A DNA stretch of 64,000 nucleotides from QKMZ01 sp012965515 (GTDB lineage: Bacteria > Cyanobacteriota > Vampirovibrionia > Obscuribacterales > Obscuribacteraceae). The position numbers and the translations under genes were made by a program. Location of the stretch: contig CALFMP010000004.1 of assembly GCA_937879965.1 (NCBI GenBank), positions 310,001-374,000 of the forward strand, given 5' to 3'. Below the pieces are notes generated by a model. That model searched no databases, was not told where the DNA came from, and worked only from the letters and a program-made list of their open reading frames with translations. Positions 1 to 8,921 of this stretch are shown here, piece by piece; positions within the stretch are counted from its first letter, which is position 1, and every line of letters starts with the position of its first letter.

Positions 1-345
1 CGAGAAGTATGATTCTCCAGGGCTCATTCTACCTGCCTCGGTTTCCACTTCAAGCGCCAGAGCTAAAAAGTCAGATTGAGTACCCTGAATGTATTTCTCG
101 GTGCACTTCTTTTCAGTGCCAGTGATAATAGTCGGATCGGAGTAGGGACCTAGATGTTCGTGACCGACTTCGATGGTGTCCGGATCGTTTCCGTAATCTC
201 GAAACAATTTGGCAAAAGAAAGTAGTCCCGCAGAATCCGCTTCCACACGTATCTCATTCTTTTCTTCATCGAAGACAATGTAAAATCCTATCTCGCGCCA
301 CATTGAGCGGACCATATCGTCTGCTGATTTGAATTTTGGCTCCAA
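1..345 (-). CDS. hypothetical protein, 3' part cut by window edge
   Basis: An open frame runs on the minus strand from just after the malQ stop codon to the window edge. I chose the TTG at 345, because the residues between it and the first ATG (313-315) look coding (EPKFKSADD then MVRSMWREI). The visible part continues GFYIVFDEEKNEIRVEADSA and has mixed beta/alpha character. It recalls small immunity-type proteins such as the Imm32 group, but that is a weak resemblance. It begins three bases after the malQ stop and in the same frame, so it is probably co-transcribed with malQ. The C-terminus is not in the window and I assign no function. Confidence 0.5.
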   Translation of the reverse strand, partial: MEPKFKSADDMVRSMWREIGFYIVFDEEKNEIRVEADSAGLLSFAKLFRDYGNDPDTIEVGHEHLGPYSDPTIITGTEKKCTEKYIQGTQSDFLALALEVETEAGRMSPGESYFS

Positions 346-348
346 GAC

Positions 349-2082
349 CTAGACTGCCCCTTTTGCTGCCAGTTTCGCCGGCAACCTGTTTGTCTTCGAA
401 ATCAGGTTTTGGAACGTTGAAATGTTTTCGGCATACTCCGGACGTTTTTCCAGTTCGTCCAAGCTTGCTTCCAATCGTTGACTCCAATTCACGTCACCTG
501 CTGCTCCAGGCTCGTTGAATCGTTGAGTTGTCCCTAGCAAATCGGTGATCATCAGCAAGGCTAGCCAACAAGGGCTTTCCATCAGTGTTTTCAAAAACGA
601 TTTGTGAAGCTCAGGAGTAAACTCTTTCGGCGGATCATCTACGTCGAGACCGAGAAAACGCATTAAGCGTTGCACTTCTTTCCAACCTTCACTGCCATCG
701 GGACCGTGCCACCATTCAACCAATCGCTCATAATAGGCTTTCAGTGGTTCATGATCGTGCGTGCCGTAAGTTCCTAAACTCAGCGGTTGCATTTCTTCGC
801 TTGGCTCGAATTCACGCGTTTCTTCATCGCGCTCGAAAATGGGAATTGCGAACCCTGCCATGCCCAAGGAACGTAAAAGTGGACGTACGTATTTAGGAAC
901 CACACCCAGATCTTCAGCAACAATCCAGGCGCTGCCTGATGCATCCATGACCATTTCGAGAAAGACCTTCCCTTCTTTCTCGTTCAATTTTGCATCGGCT
1001 GGCTCTTTATCGGAACGCGGCAGAAACTGCGGAAGTTTGCCGCCAGTTTTTTCTTCGGCTTCTTCTTCGGTAAGTTCTGTGAACTCCCAGTTGCGTTCGG
1101 GAATCCAGGGGAAAGAGTAGATTCGGAAGAATCCCAGCACGTGATCGATGCGGAAATCATTGAAAATTGTGGTCGCCATTCCGATTCTTTGGCGCCACCA
1201 CTGGTAGTTATCCGCTTTGTGCTTCTTCCATGCGTATAGTGGAACTCCCCAGTTCTGGCCCCATTTTGCTGTGAATGGGTCTCCTTGAAAGTATCCTTCT
1301 GGTGGAGCGCCACCAGACCATTCCAAATCGAACAGATCTCGTTGTGCCCAAACGTCTGCGCTGTATCGGCTGACACCAAATGGGATATCACCCATTAGTC
1401 GAACATTCCTTTCATCGGCATAAGCTCTAACCGCATGCCACTGCTCGAAGGCTTGCCACTGCACGAATTCGTAATAGCTGATCAGCCGCTCAAAATCAGC
1501 CTTTTGCGGACTCTTGGCGATCCAGGCGATTGCTGTTTTGGGATCTCTGAAATCTTCTTGCCATTCAGTCCAGACACTGCTGCCGTTGTGGTGGTCGACT
1601 AAAGTTCTAAACAATGCATATGGAATCAACCAGCGTTCATTGCTTTTTTTGAAATCTGCGAATCGTTTTACTTCTGCTGCGTTTTTCTCATTCCGTTTAA
1701 AAGAATCAAAAGCAATTCTTAGAAGTGCATGTTTAAGCGCCTTGACCTCATCGTATTTGACCGGACCTTCATTCAGTCTGGTGCGCACGGAATCGGTAAC
1801 GATTGAGTGGAAGTCTTCATTCGTTAGCCAAGGCATAGCTTGTGGTGCCACGTCCAACAGAGTCGGGTCGAGAGCCACGGAACTGATTGCGGAGTACGGG
1901 CTATGATCGCCGCCGGTTTCATTAATCGGTAGAGTTTGCAACACGCCGATTTCGTGGCGGGCGCAAAAGTCGATGGCTTGCTTGACGGCGGTCGTATCGC
2001 CTACTCCCAAATCGTTGCTGTGACGCAACGCGAAGACAGGAATCAGAACACCTGCAAGTTTTTTCTTTGGATCAATTCTCAT
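349..2082 (-). CDS. malQ: 4-alpha-glucanotransferase (amylomaltase, GH77)
   Basis: This enzyme transfers 1,4-alpha-glucan chains between maltodextrins in the cytoplasm and serves glycogen or maltodextrin turnover. The 577 residues cover the whole GH77 barrel. The N-terminus has the family pattern SYSAISSVALDP-like (here SPYSAISSVALDP). The nucleophile Asp is about residue 313 in FRIDHVLGFF, the acid/base Glu about 390 in IVAEDLG, and the third Asp about 443 in YGTHDHEPL. DIPFGVSRYSADVW lies near 232-245. No N-terminal carbohydrate-binding extension is present. The ATG at 2082 is taken because the protein begins directly at the usual GH77 N-terminus. No other glycogen gene is in the window. 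The next gene downstream starts three bases after its stop, and purB lies 56 bp upstream on the same strand. Confidence 0.93.
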   Translation of the reverse strand: MRIDPKKKLAGVLIPVFALRHSNDLGVGDTTAVKQAIDFCARHEIGVLQTLPINETGGDHSPYSAISSVALDPTLLDVAPQAMPWLTNEDFHSIVTDSVRTRLNEGPVKYDEVKALKHALLRIAFDSFKRNEKNAAEVKRFADFKKSNERWLIPYALFRTLVDHHNGSSVWTEWQEDFRDPKTAIAWIAKSPQKADFERLISYYEFVQWQAFEQWHAVRAYADERNVRLMGDIPFGVSRYSADVWAQRDLFDLEWSGGAPPEGYFQGDPFTAKWGQNWGVPLYAWKKHKADNYQWWRQRIGMATTIFNDFRIDHVLGFFRIYSFPWIPERNWEFTELTEEEAEEKTGGKLPQFLPRSDKEPADAKLNEKEGKVFLEMVMDASGSAWIVAEDLGVVPKYVRPLLRSLGMAGFAIPIFERDEETREFEPSEEMQPLSLGTYGTHDHEPLKAYYERLVEWWHGPDGSEGWKEVQRLMRFLGLDVDDPPKEFTPELHKSFLKTLMESPCWLALLMITDLLGTTQRFNEPGAAGDVNWSQRLEASLDELEKRPEYAENISTFQNLISKTNRLPAKLAAKGAV

Positions 2083-2138
2083 CGCAAATATCTCAAGTCA
2101 GAAAGCCGAGCTGTTCAAATAGATAGGCGCTTAACCGC

Positions 2139-3434
2139 TTAAACACCAAGTCTATCGAACACTACATCGATGTTTTTCAAATACTCATTTGGATCGAAGC
2201 AAGAGGCTATCTCCTCTTTTCTCAAATGTTTGGTAACCGAAGGATCATTGGACAAATAATCCTTGAAATTACCGTTATCAGAGTTCCATGCTTTCATCGC
2301 GTTGGTTTGCACCAGCTTGTAAGCATCTTCGCGGCTCAGCCCCTTCTCGATGAGTTTGAGCATGACTGCTTGCGAGAAAATCACGCCGCCGAAAACATCG
2401 AGATTGCGCGCCATGTTTTTCTCGTACACTACTAAACCGGCCATGATTTTAGTGAAGCGAGCAAGCATGTAATCGAGCAGGATTGTTGAATCCGGAATGA
2501 TCACACGTTCTACAGAAGAGTGGCTGATGTCGCGCTCGTGCCAGAGCGGAATGTTTTCCAACGCCGCCATTGCATTTCCACGCAAAATTCTCGCCAGCCC
2601 GGTGATGTTCTCGGAACCAACCGGATTGCGTTTGTGCGGCATTGCCGAAGAACCTTTTTGTCCGTGGGAGAAAGGTTCTTCCACTTCCAGAACGTCAGTG
2701 CGTTGCAAGTGTCTGATTTCCGTGGCGAATTTCTCGAGCGAAGAGCCGATCAGCGCCAGCGTGAAAAGGTACTGAGCATGCCTGTCGCGCTGAATGATTT
2801 GCGTCGAAATCTTCGCTGGTGTGAGACCGAGCACTTCGCATGTCAGTCTCTCAACTTCCGGCGAAATGTTGGAAAACGTACCCACGGGTCCACTAACCAT
2901 ACCCACGGAAATGTTTTCGATAGCGTCGTCAAGACGTTTCTGATGGCGTCTTACCTCTTCAAGCCAGACTCCGAGTTTGAACCCGAACGTCAGAGGTTCA
3001 GCGTGAATACCGTGCGAGCGCCCGATTTGCACTGTTCCTTTATGTTTGCGCACCTGACCCAGAATTGCGTCATGCAAATTATTGAGTTCCGTCCTGAGCA
3101 TTAAACCGGCGCGACGCATATTGATGGCAAGAGCTGTATCGATAACATCCGAGCTGGTCAGCCCCAAATGGATGAAGCGCGAGTTTTCCCCGACATTTTC
3201 ATTGACGTTGGTCAAGAACGCGATTACGTCGTGCTTTACCTCTTCTTCAATCTCTTTGATTCTGTCGACATCGAATTTTGCCTTCGCTTTGATGTCTTTC
3301 AGTGCTTCTTCCGGGATCGCGCCCAGCTTGACTTGCGCTTCACAGACGGCGATTTCGACTTCGAGCCAGGTCTGAAACCGCGACTGGTCCGTCCAGAGCG
3401 CGCCCATTTCTTTGCGAGTGTAACGGTCAATCAA
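2139..3434 (-). CDS. purB: adenylosuccinate lyase
   Basis: PurB cleaves SAICAR and adenylosuccinate, releasing fumarate, in purine and AMP synthesis in the cytoplasm. The 431 residues match the short (Bacillus/Thermotoga-like) form. The fumarase/aspartase superfamily signature GSSAMPHKRNP sits near residues 261-271 and carries the catalytic Ser loop; the general acid His is about residue 141 in GRSHGIHAEP. TSSDVIDTA near 93-101 is the first conserved superfamily block. The reading frame is intact. It is divergent from the stress-protein gene at 3625, and malQ follows on the same strand after 56 bp, so an operon purB-malQ is possible although the functions are unrelated. Confidence 0.95.
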   Translation of the reverse strand: MIDRYTRKEMGALWTDQSRFQTWLEVEIAVCEAQVKLGAIPEEALKDIKAKAKFDVDRIKEIEEEVKHDVIAFLTNVNENVGENSRFIHLGLTSSDVIDTALAINMRRAGLMLRTELNNLHDAILGQVRKHKGTVQIGRSHGIHAEPLTFGFKLGVWLEEVRRHQKRLDDAIENISVGMVSGPVGTFSNISPEVERLTCEVLGLTPAKISTQIIQRDRHAQYLFTLALIGSSLEKFATEIRHLQRTDVLEVEEPFSHGQKGSSAMPHKRNPVGSENITGLARILRGNAMAALENIPLWHERDISHSSVERVIIPDSTILLDYMLARFTKIMAGLVVYEKNMARNLDVFGGVIFSQAVMLKLIEKGLSREDAYKLVQTNAMKAWNSDNGNFKDYLSNDPSVTKHLRKEEIASCFDPNEYLKNIDVVFDRLGV

Positions 3435-3624
3435 TGCAAAAACCTCGGCTCTCGCCTTTGCAGGCCTATGTAGGAAACGTAGGTTATTTTACGACGTCGC
3501 GCCCCCTGCCGCACTGGGCGGTTGCTTTCAGTAAAGTTGCATCTTTAAAACTATTGGGGCGAAGGCAATGCCAACCGCGCTAGAATATCGGCTGTTTAGC
3601 CTGGCCCTCCGGAGATTAAATCGA

Positions 3625-4533
3625 ATGGCTTCTCTTACTAATGGAAAGGTACTTTTGCCGGTGGATGTTACGCATCCGACCAAGGATCTTGCCGAGCGAC
3701 TCGAGCAAATCGTGCCTCTGTCAGGCTTGAAGGCTCACCTGCTTTCTGTGCGCGAGGAACTGCCCTCCTACGAGAGGCTGCTGGCTACCGTTGCCGACTT
3801 TCCTGAAGATTTGCCGCATGCTTTTGAGACCAAGGCTAAGAAAGTTCTTGATGGTGTAGCGGAGACATTGTCTAAGAAGGGTGCCGAAGTTTCGCAAGAG
3901 TTGGTCGCTGGTCCGACGGTTGCGATGATTGAAAGAGTAGCTAAGGATGAAGACTTTTCCTTTACTGCGCTGGCGCCCGGCGCTCATTCGAAGGTCGAGC
4001 TTTTCTTTCTCGGCTCGACGACCTTGAGAGTGGCAAAACATTGTTCGGGCCTGGTGCTCGTGCTGCGGAACGCGCAAGAGACGGGTGCACTGGAAACGGT
4101 TGTTTTCGGTTTGGACGGATCGGAAAACTCTAAGTCTGCAATGGTCCAAGCTATCAAAACATTCAAATTGGCAGAGCGCAGTGTGAAACTTGTGTTGTGC
4201 AGCGTTGCGTTTGTGCCTACCGCACTCACCTTCGTTTCTCCTGTCGAATTTATCGCGGCGATTGAAACCAATGCGAATTTGGCTGCTGAAACCATTCTTG
4301 CCGATGCAGAGAAAACCGCAGTTGATCTCGGTGTCAAGCAAGAGAATATCGAACTGATGACGAGACACGGCGATCCTTCAAATGAACTGTTGCAGGCAGC
4401 GAAGGCAAGAAAGGCCGGCTTGCTGGTAATAGGAGCGCAAGGACATAGCGCAGTGGAGCACTTCTTCTTGGGCAGCGTTGCACACCGCGCTGTAATGCAT
4501 GCACCATGCCCGGTGGCAGTGGTGAGGAGCTGA
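3625..4533 (+). CDS. tandem universal stress protein (two UspA domains)
   Basis: The ATG at 3625 is chosen over an upstream in-frame ATG at 3568 because GGAG at 3611-3614 stands ten bases before it and the protein then begins at the first UspA strand (GKVLLPVDVTHP). The 302 residues form two UspA domains. The first is degenerate: it keeps FFLGSTTLRVAKH but lacks the GxxG part of the nucleotide loop. The second has VVFGLDGSENSKS and the full ATP-binding pattern G-x2-G-x9-G-S in GAQGHSAVEHFFLGSVAHRA. Such one-intact, one-degenerate pairs are common in two-domain Usp proteins. Role: a cytoplasmic nucleotide-binding stress protein; the stimulus cannot be read from the sequence. The cupredoxin gene follows after 32 bp. 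Confidence 0.88.
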   Translation: MASLTNGKVLLPVDVTHPTKDLAERLEQIVPLSGLKAHLLSVREELPSYERLLATVADFPEDLPHAFETKAKKVLDGVAETLSKKGAEVSQELVAGPTVAMIERVAKDEDFSFTALAPGAHSKVELFFLGSTTLRVAKHCSGLVLVLRNAQETGALETVVFGLDGSENSKSAMVQAIKTFKLAERSVKLVLCSVAFVPTALTFVSPVEFIAAIETNANLAAETILADAEKTAVDLGVKQENIELMTRHGDPSNELLQAAKARKAGLLVIGAQGHSAVEHFFLGSVAHRAVMHAPCPVAVVRS

Positions 4534-4565
4534 GTTTGTAGTTTCATCTCATTGGAGTTTGTCTA

Positions 4566-5756
4566 ATGTCCATGATTCGTTCTTCCAAACTGCGCATAAT
4601 TACTGCATCACTTGCCGCGCTCACGGTTCTCCATGCAGTTTTTCCCAGTGCACCCGCTTTTGCGCAAGACGGCATGGCTGCGGAGCAAGCTAGAGAAAGA
4701 CAAGAACTCCAGGATATGCGCGAAGAAGTTGGTGACATCAAAGGCACCATTAACGATGCTATGCGCCAGATGACTGAATTGAGCAATCAAATGAAGAACA
4801 ATGAGTACTTCGAAGCCCATTTGTTTGCCAAAGAGACTACGGTGAAAGTTGCTGGAGATGTGTCAATTACAGCTCTCACGTATAACGGAAAACTGCCGGG
4901 ACCTGAATTGAAGTTTTTCCAAGGCGACAAAGTCAGGTTGGTTCTTCATAATCAAATGAAGTTTCCCACCAGTCTACATCTGCATGGAATGATATTGCCC
5001 GGCACTGTAGACGGGTTACCGCGCCCTGACTCCGGCATCGTGAAGCCTGGTGCGACCTATGCTTATCAGTTCATCGCCAACCAGCCAGGGACATACTGGT
5101 ATCATCCGCAGGTTATTCATGGCGACCAGAAAGCAAAAGGTCTTTTCGGCTCCTTAGTGATCTTGCCGAAAGGCAATCGGCGCGCAGATGTGCCTGACAA
5201 AGATGTCGTTCTTGTTGTAGGCGATATGAAAGCCGAATACCGCAGCTCGGAAAGCAGGCAAAGCGCTCCATCGGGCGGGTATGACGGAGGCACTTCAACC
5301 AAGGGAGATGCTGCGAGCCAGTCGCTCACCGGCTCACCTATGCGACTTTTTCAAGCCGTTGCAGTGGGCAAAAAAGATGCGCAAATCTTTTATTTGATCA
5401 ACGGAAAGAGCGCACCAATGGCGCCACCAATCGATGTTCGTCGGGGTCAGAAAGTTCGCCTCCGTATCATTAACAGCGGGCAAACTGCAGTCCCTCTGCA
5501 CTTGAGTGGACACAGGTTTGAAGTGTTGGCGAGAGATGGCAGCGACATGCTGGAGCCACGCGTTTACCGCGATACGATTACCGTTGCTCCGGGCGAACGG
5601 GTGGATCTTGAATTTACAGCGGACAATCCCGGACTTTGGGCTTTGGCGTCTGAAGTGTTCGAACAAGCGTCCCGCGAAGGACGGACACCGGGCGGCATTG
5701 CATGCATCTTGCGCTACACCGATATCGTCGAACCCGCGCTGCAAAATCCGAACTAG
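4566..5756 (+). CDS. exported cupredoxin-domain protein of the multicopper oxidase family, copper ligands mostly lost
   Basis: The 396 residues begin with a Sec signal peptide ending near AFAQ (residues 31-34), then a charged heptad-like segment (about 38-75), then two cupredoxin domains. The family is clear from LHLHGMILPGTVDGLPRP (137-154), GTYWYHPQVIHGDQ (175-188), PLHLSGHRFEVLARDG and the C-terminal APGERVDLEFTADNPGLW. Copper ligands are depleted: the second His of the HxH pair is Gln (YHPQ), HPxHLHGH has become PLHLSGH, and the HCHxxxH block is replaced by WALASEVFEQ. The only Cys near the C-terminus, about residue 380, is outside that motif. No type 1 copper site can form in the usual way. 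It may be a structural cupredoxin like SufI/FtsP. It lies 32 bp after the UspA gene. Confidence 0.82.
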   Translation: MSMIRSSKLRIITASLAALTVLHAVFPSAPAFAQDGMAAEQARERQELQDMREEVGDIKGTINDAMRQMTELSNQMKNNEYFEAHLFAKETTVKVAGDVSITALTYNGKLPGPELKFFQGDKVRLVLHNQMKFPTSLHLHGMILPGTVDGLPRPDSGIVKPGATYAYQFIANQPGTYWYHPQVIHGDQKAKGLFGSLVILPKGNRRADVPDKDVVLVVGDMKAEYRSSESRQSAPSGGYDGGTSTKGDAASQSLTGSPMRLFQAVAVGKKDAQIFYLINGKSAPMAPPIDVRRGQKVRLRIINSGQTAVPLHLSGHRFEVLARDGSDMLEPRVYRDTITVAPGERVDLEFTADNPGLWALASEVFEQASREGRTPGGIACILRYTDIVEPALQNPN

Positions 5757-5763
5757 TGCATAA

Positions 5764-5947
5764 AGGCGTGGGTCGCATTGCATGCGCCCTTCGCGCGGGC
5801 GGCAAGAATGCCGCCCCTACGTGCTCCGGCGTGGGGTCGCATTGCATGCGACCTTCGCGCGGGCGGCAAGAATGCCGCCCCTACGTGCTCCGGCGTGGGG
5901 GCGCATTGCATGCGCCCTTCGCGCGGGCGGCAAGAATGCCGCCCTGT
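5764..5947. repeat. 64-bp tandem repeat array, three copies, with an 8-bp stem palindrome in each
   Basis: Three units with a period of 64 bp follow the cupredoxin gene. Each holds a perfect hairpin, GGGCGGCAAGAATGCCGCCC, at 5797-5816, 5861-5880 and 5925-5944 (8-bp arms, 4-base loop), and a second palindromic stretch GCATTGCATGCG. Units differ at only a few bases. Exactly the same 20-base hairpin occurs at 27381-27400 inside a kinase gene. The hairpins lack a following T run, so they are not standard terminators. I read the array as a REP-like mobile or amplified palindrome family. Confidence 0.9.
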
Positions 5948-5964
5948 TTCTGCGATTGTCTCTG

Positions 5965-6270
5965 TTAGATCCCGTCTCTCAGCTGCTCCAGGCGCAAGCG
6001 CACCTTTTCACGGGGCAATCCGGTGTGCTGGCAAAATGCGCTCCAGCCGACCTCAATCACTTCCTCCCAGTGCCGGAAGAAGATGTCCGTGTTGAGATAT
6101 CCTTCGCCGAGTTCAAACGAATAGTCCGCAAGAATTGCTTTAGCCATGTCGTGCTGAATCATATGCTGGAGATCGAACCACTGATCTTCAACGGCCAGTT
6201 CGAAGAGTATGCCGAGAAACTCCTTTTGAGAGTAGCGACTTTCGGCTAATTGCTTAAGCTTGTCGTCCAT
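5965..6270 (-). CDS. hypothetical protein, 101 residues
   Basis: The predicted protein is acidic and fully helical, beginning MDDKLKQLAESRYSQKEF and containing FELAVEDQWFDLQHMIQHDM. I do not recognise a family. Composition and codon use are like real genes here, and the frame is closed cleanly at both ends. Its stop lies about 20 bp from the end of the 64-bp repeat array. No strong ribosome binding site precedes the ATG at 6270. The C-terminal part (TGLPREKVRLRLEQLRDGI) could be a small helix-turn-helix or protein-binding module. Function unknown. Confidence 0.6.
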   Translation of the reverse strand: MDDKLKQLAESRYSQKEFLGILFELAVEDQWFDLQHMIQHDMAKAILADYSFELGEGYLNTDIFFRHWEEVIEVGWSAFCQHTGLPREKVRLRLEQLRDGI

Positions 6271-6487
6271 CGGATGGTTGTCTGAAACTGTGGTCTGCGA
6301 TTTCCAATTTCAATACTTGTGACTTGTCTGCCTCTTAAAACGTTGCCGGGCAGGGTCTGGACATATCATTAAATTAGCATAAGAGTCCGTTTTCGCAGCC
6401 ATTTCCTCTCAAAATTTCATCTACCGCATAGCCGGAAAGGCTGATATGTCCTTGGTTTATAATGTGCATACTCTCAGGGAGCGTATC

Positions 6488-7921
6488 ATGCCTAATTCTA
6501 CGAATGCTGATTGGTTGGAGCGCGACGCGCGTTATCTCACGCCCACCTACCACCGCTGCTTTGAGATTGTGGCGGAGAAGGCTAAAGGCGCCTATCTGTA
6601 TGACGTTGAGGGCAATCAGTACCTCGATTTTACGATGGGAATTGCCGTAAACAATGTCGGGCATTGCCATCCCAGCGTCGTCAGGGCAGCTCAGGCGCAG
6701 GTCGAAAAGCTGATCCATTGTTCGGCTGTGACTCGCCACACAATGAATATCAAGCTCGCCGAGAAAATAGCTGAAATTGCACCCAAAGGTCTGAATTGCG
6801 TTTTTCTCAACAACAGCGGTGGCGAAGCAGTCGATGCCGCTATCAAAATGGCACGTTTCGTGACTGGGCGCCCCAACGTCATAGCTTTTACCGGTGCTTT
6901 TCACGGGCGAACTCTGCTGGCCACCGCTCTGACTACGGCGAAGTCACACTACCGGCAGGGATACGAGCCTCTGCCTTCCGGTATTCTCCACGCCCCCTAT
7001 CCATACTGCTTGCGTTGCCCGGTTGGGCAAGTCCCTGGTAAGTGCAGTCTGGAATGCTTCGACATTTTGGAATCGATGTTTGCCCATCAGGTAAAGCCAG
7101 ATACCGTCGGTGCCATTTTGATTGAACCAATGATGGGTGAGGGGGGCTATGTGGTGCCGGCGACCGGTTACAAGGTCGAGAACGGCTACATGCAGCGTTT
7201 GCGCCAACTGTGCGATAAGCACGGTATCATGCTGATCTTCGACGAGGTGCAGTCAGGTTTTGGTCGCACAGGAAAGTGGTTTGCTAGCGAGCACTATGAC
7301 GTTGTGCCGGACATCATGATTGTGGCGAAGGGTATTGCAAGCGGTTTTCCCATGGCTGGCATTGTTTCCAGAAAAGAACTCATGGATCAATGGACAATGG
7401 GACGTCACGGTAGCACATATGGTGGCAACCCTGTCGCTTGTGCTGCGGCGCTTGCGTCGATAGACGTCATCGAGAAAGACGGGCTTTTGGAAAACACTCG
7501 CAAGATGGGCGAGTATTTTATGTCGCGTTTGGAGAAGATTAAGAGCCAGTATTCGTTTATTAAAGAAGTGCGCGGGCTTGGATTGATGATTGGCATGGAA
7601 GTTTGCGATGAGACTGGTGCTCCGGACGGTGAACTGATTGAAAGGTTGGTCGAGGAGTGCTTCAAAAGAAAGCTTCTTTTGCTTGATTGCGGTATAAAGA
7701 ATCACATCATCAGATTTGTTCCACCGTTGAACGTTACGAAGGCGGAAATTGATAAAGCCATTTCGATTATCGAGGAGTCTATACCAGCTGCTTTTGCTGC
7801 AAAGAAAGCAGCCGCTGAGGTTTCGGCGCCCGCTACAAGAATCTCTAAACGCGGCATTACAAAAGGCGCTGCAGATTCAAGTACCTCTGATGATTCAAAA
7901 GAAACCCAGCCGATTGCTTAA
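6488..7921 (+). CDS. class III aminotransferase, 4-aminobutyrate aminotransferase-like
   Basis: This is a PLP enzyme of aminotransferase class III, 477 residues from the ATG at 6488. That start is preferred over 6446 because AGGGAG at 6476-6481 stands six bases before it. The signature runs LIFDEVQSGFGRTGKWFA, then the PLP Lys in IMIVAKGIASGFPMAG, and HGSTYGGNPVACAAAL. GAFHGRT and IEPMMGEGGYVVP agree. The cysteine-containing stretch APYPYCLRCP is typical of GabT-like rather than acetylornithine (ArgD) enzymes. Likely reaction: transfer of an omega-amino group such as that of GABA to 2-oxoglutarate; substrate is inferred only. The last 45 residues, rich in Ala, Lys, Ser and Thr, extend beyond the family end. 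No pathway partner is adjacent. Confidence 0.87.
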   Translation: MPNSTNADWLERDARYLTPTYHRCFEIVAEKAKGAYLYDVEGNQYLDFTMGIAVNNVGHCHPSVVRAAQAQVEKLIHCSAVTRHTMNIKLAEKIAEIAPKGLNCVFLNNSGGEAVDAAIKMARFVTGRPNVIAFTGAFHGRTLLATALTTAKSHYRQGYEPLPSGILHAPYPYCLRCPVGQVPGKCSLECFDILESMFAHQVKPDTVGAILIEPMMGEGGYVVPATGYKVENGYMQRLRQLCDKHGIMLIFDEVQSGFGRTGKWFASEHYDVVPDIMIVAKGIASGFPMAGIVSRKELMDQWTMGRHGSTYGGNPVACAAALASIDVIEKDGLLENTRKMGEYFMSRLEKIKSQYSFIKEVRGLGLMIGMEVCDETGAPDGELIERLVEECFKRKLLLLDCGIKNHIIRFVPPLNVTKAEIDKAISIIEESIPAAFAAKKAAAEVSAPATRISKRGITKGAADSSTSDDSKETQPIA

Positions 7922-7925
7922 TCCG

Positions 7926-7997
7926 TGTCGACGTGATGCCATGCATCTCCTTGTAGACGCATGGCATTGCCTGGTAGACGCATGGCGTCGACCCTAC
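7926..7997. repeat. GTCGAC/GACGCATGGC palindromic repeat cluster, first locus
   Basis: Right after the aminotransferase stop come three imperfect copies of a short unit built from GTCGACG or GTAGACG plus ATGGC or ATGCC, at about 7926, 7954 and 7974, ending in GGCGTCGACCCTAC. The same words recur at 8922-9035 and 13474-13498. The unit is itself partly palindromic. It occupies the gap between two genes and is probably non-coding, though the protease frame is open across it. Confidence 0.75.
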
Positions 7998-8009
7998 CGT
8001 AGCTTCGAG

Positions 8010-8849
8010 ATGCAGGGCTTGGCACCGAATGCAGTGTATAGAATCAAGCCATTGCGATATTTGAGGGCTGCGATAGTCTGCGCAGCCGCTTTGATGATTT
8101 TTCTCCCCGCTACTTTTGCGCAGGGTGATCAGGATTCTGCAATTTCGGCTACGAATCAAATTCGGGTTCTGCCTCTGACGAATGTTTTGCCTCCGCAGTT
8201 TGTTCGCATTGCTCCTTATGGTTCGCCACCAATCACAACTGATTACTGTGATTCTGTCTTGGCGGCGACCAAGAACCGTGTGTTGCGTTTCAAAAACATG
8301 CCCGTGAAGGTATACATAACGCCCTTTCCCGAGCCTGGCTTTACTGAGGCTTGCATAAAGGGATTTGATGAGTGGGAAAACCGAACCAACGGATTGGTAG
8401 CGTTTCTCCGCGTTGATGATCCGGAGCAAGCACGCGTCAGAGTCGTCTGGAAGCGTCTCGGAGACAATGGAAATTCCAGAGATTGCATGCTTGGTGCTCA
8501 AACAATTACGCGCTGGCAGGCGAAGCATCCGACGCCGATGGGTGTTATTCCTGTGTCCGGCATTCCCGTGCCGATTTTCATTCCCCGGATCGGTGCGCAG
8601 TATTCTGTCGAGCCGCAGATTATTGAGGTAAATCTCGACCTTGTGTATTCTCGCGATAAAGACATCCGGTTGCTTGTCTTGAAAAACGTTGTGACGCATG
8701 AGTTGGGGCACGCGCTCGGTTTGCTTGGTCATAGCCCGATTCGCGCCGACCTCATGTATCCGGAAACAGATGAGACATCACGCCTTTCGCAGCGCGATAT
8801 CAACACCATCAACAAGCTGTATCAGATGAAGGTTGACATCCCGCTTTAG
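8010..8849 (+). CDS. secreted metzincin-like (matrixin-type) metalloprotease
   Basis: From the ATG at 8010 the protein has 279 residues, with a signal peptide (ALMIFLPATFAQG, ending about residue 39). The frame is open further upstream to 7749, but that part overlaps the aminotransferase gene and repeat DNA, so I exclude it. The zinc site is the full metzincin motif HELGHALGLLGH at 230-241, followed by the Met-turn in DLMYP (247-251). The body holds a matrixin-like stretch of strands around KVYITPFP and ARVRVVWKR. No pro-domain cysteine switch is evident. Expected role: endopeptidase outside the cytoplasmic membrane; substrate unknown. No strong ribosome binding site is visible before 8010, so the exact start is unsure. 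Confidence 0.85.
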   Translation: MQGLAPNAVYRIKPLRYLRAAIVCAAALMIFLPATFAQGDQDSAISATNQIRVLPLTNVLPPQFVRIAPYGSPPITTDYCDSVLAATKNRVLRFKNMPVKVYITPFPEPGFTEACIKGFDEWENRTNGLVAFLRVDDPEQARVRVVWKRLGDNGNSRDCMLGAQTITRWQAKHPTPMGVIPVSGIPVPIFIPRIGAQYSVEPQIIEVNLDLVYSRDKDIRLLVLKNVVTHELGHALGLLGHSPIRADLMYPETDETSRLSQRDINTINKLYQMKVDIPL

Positions 8850-8921
8850 CCAATTGCGTGTTCGATGGTATCGTAAATGGTGCTTAAGCCGGCACAATTT
8901 CAAACTGGGATTTACAGCACT

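Noticed and set aside
7749..8009. Longer N-terminus for the metalloprotease
   Set aside because: It overlaps the aminotransferase gene and repeat DNA and would put 87 residues before the signal peptide.
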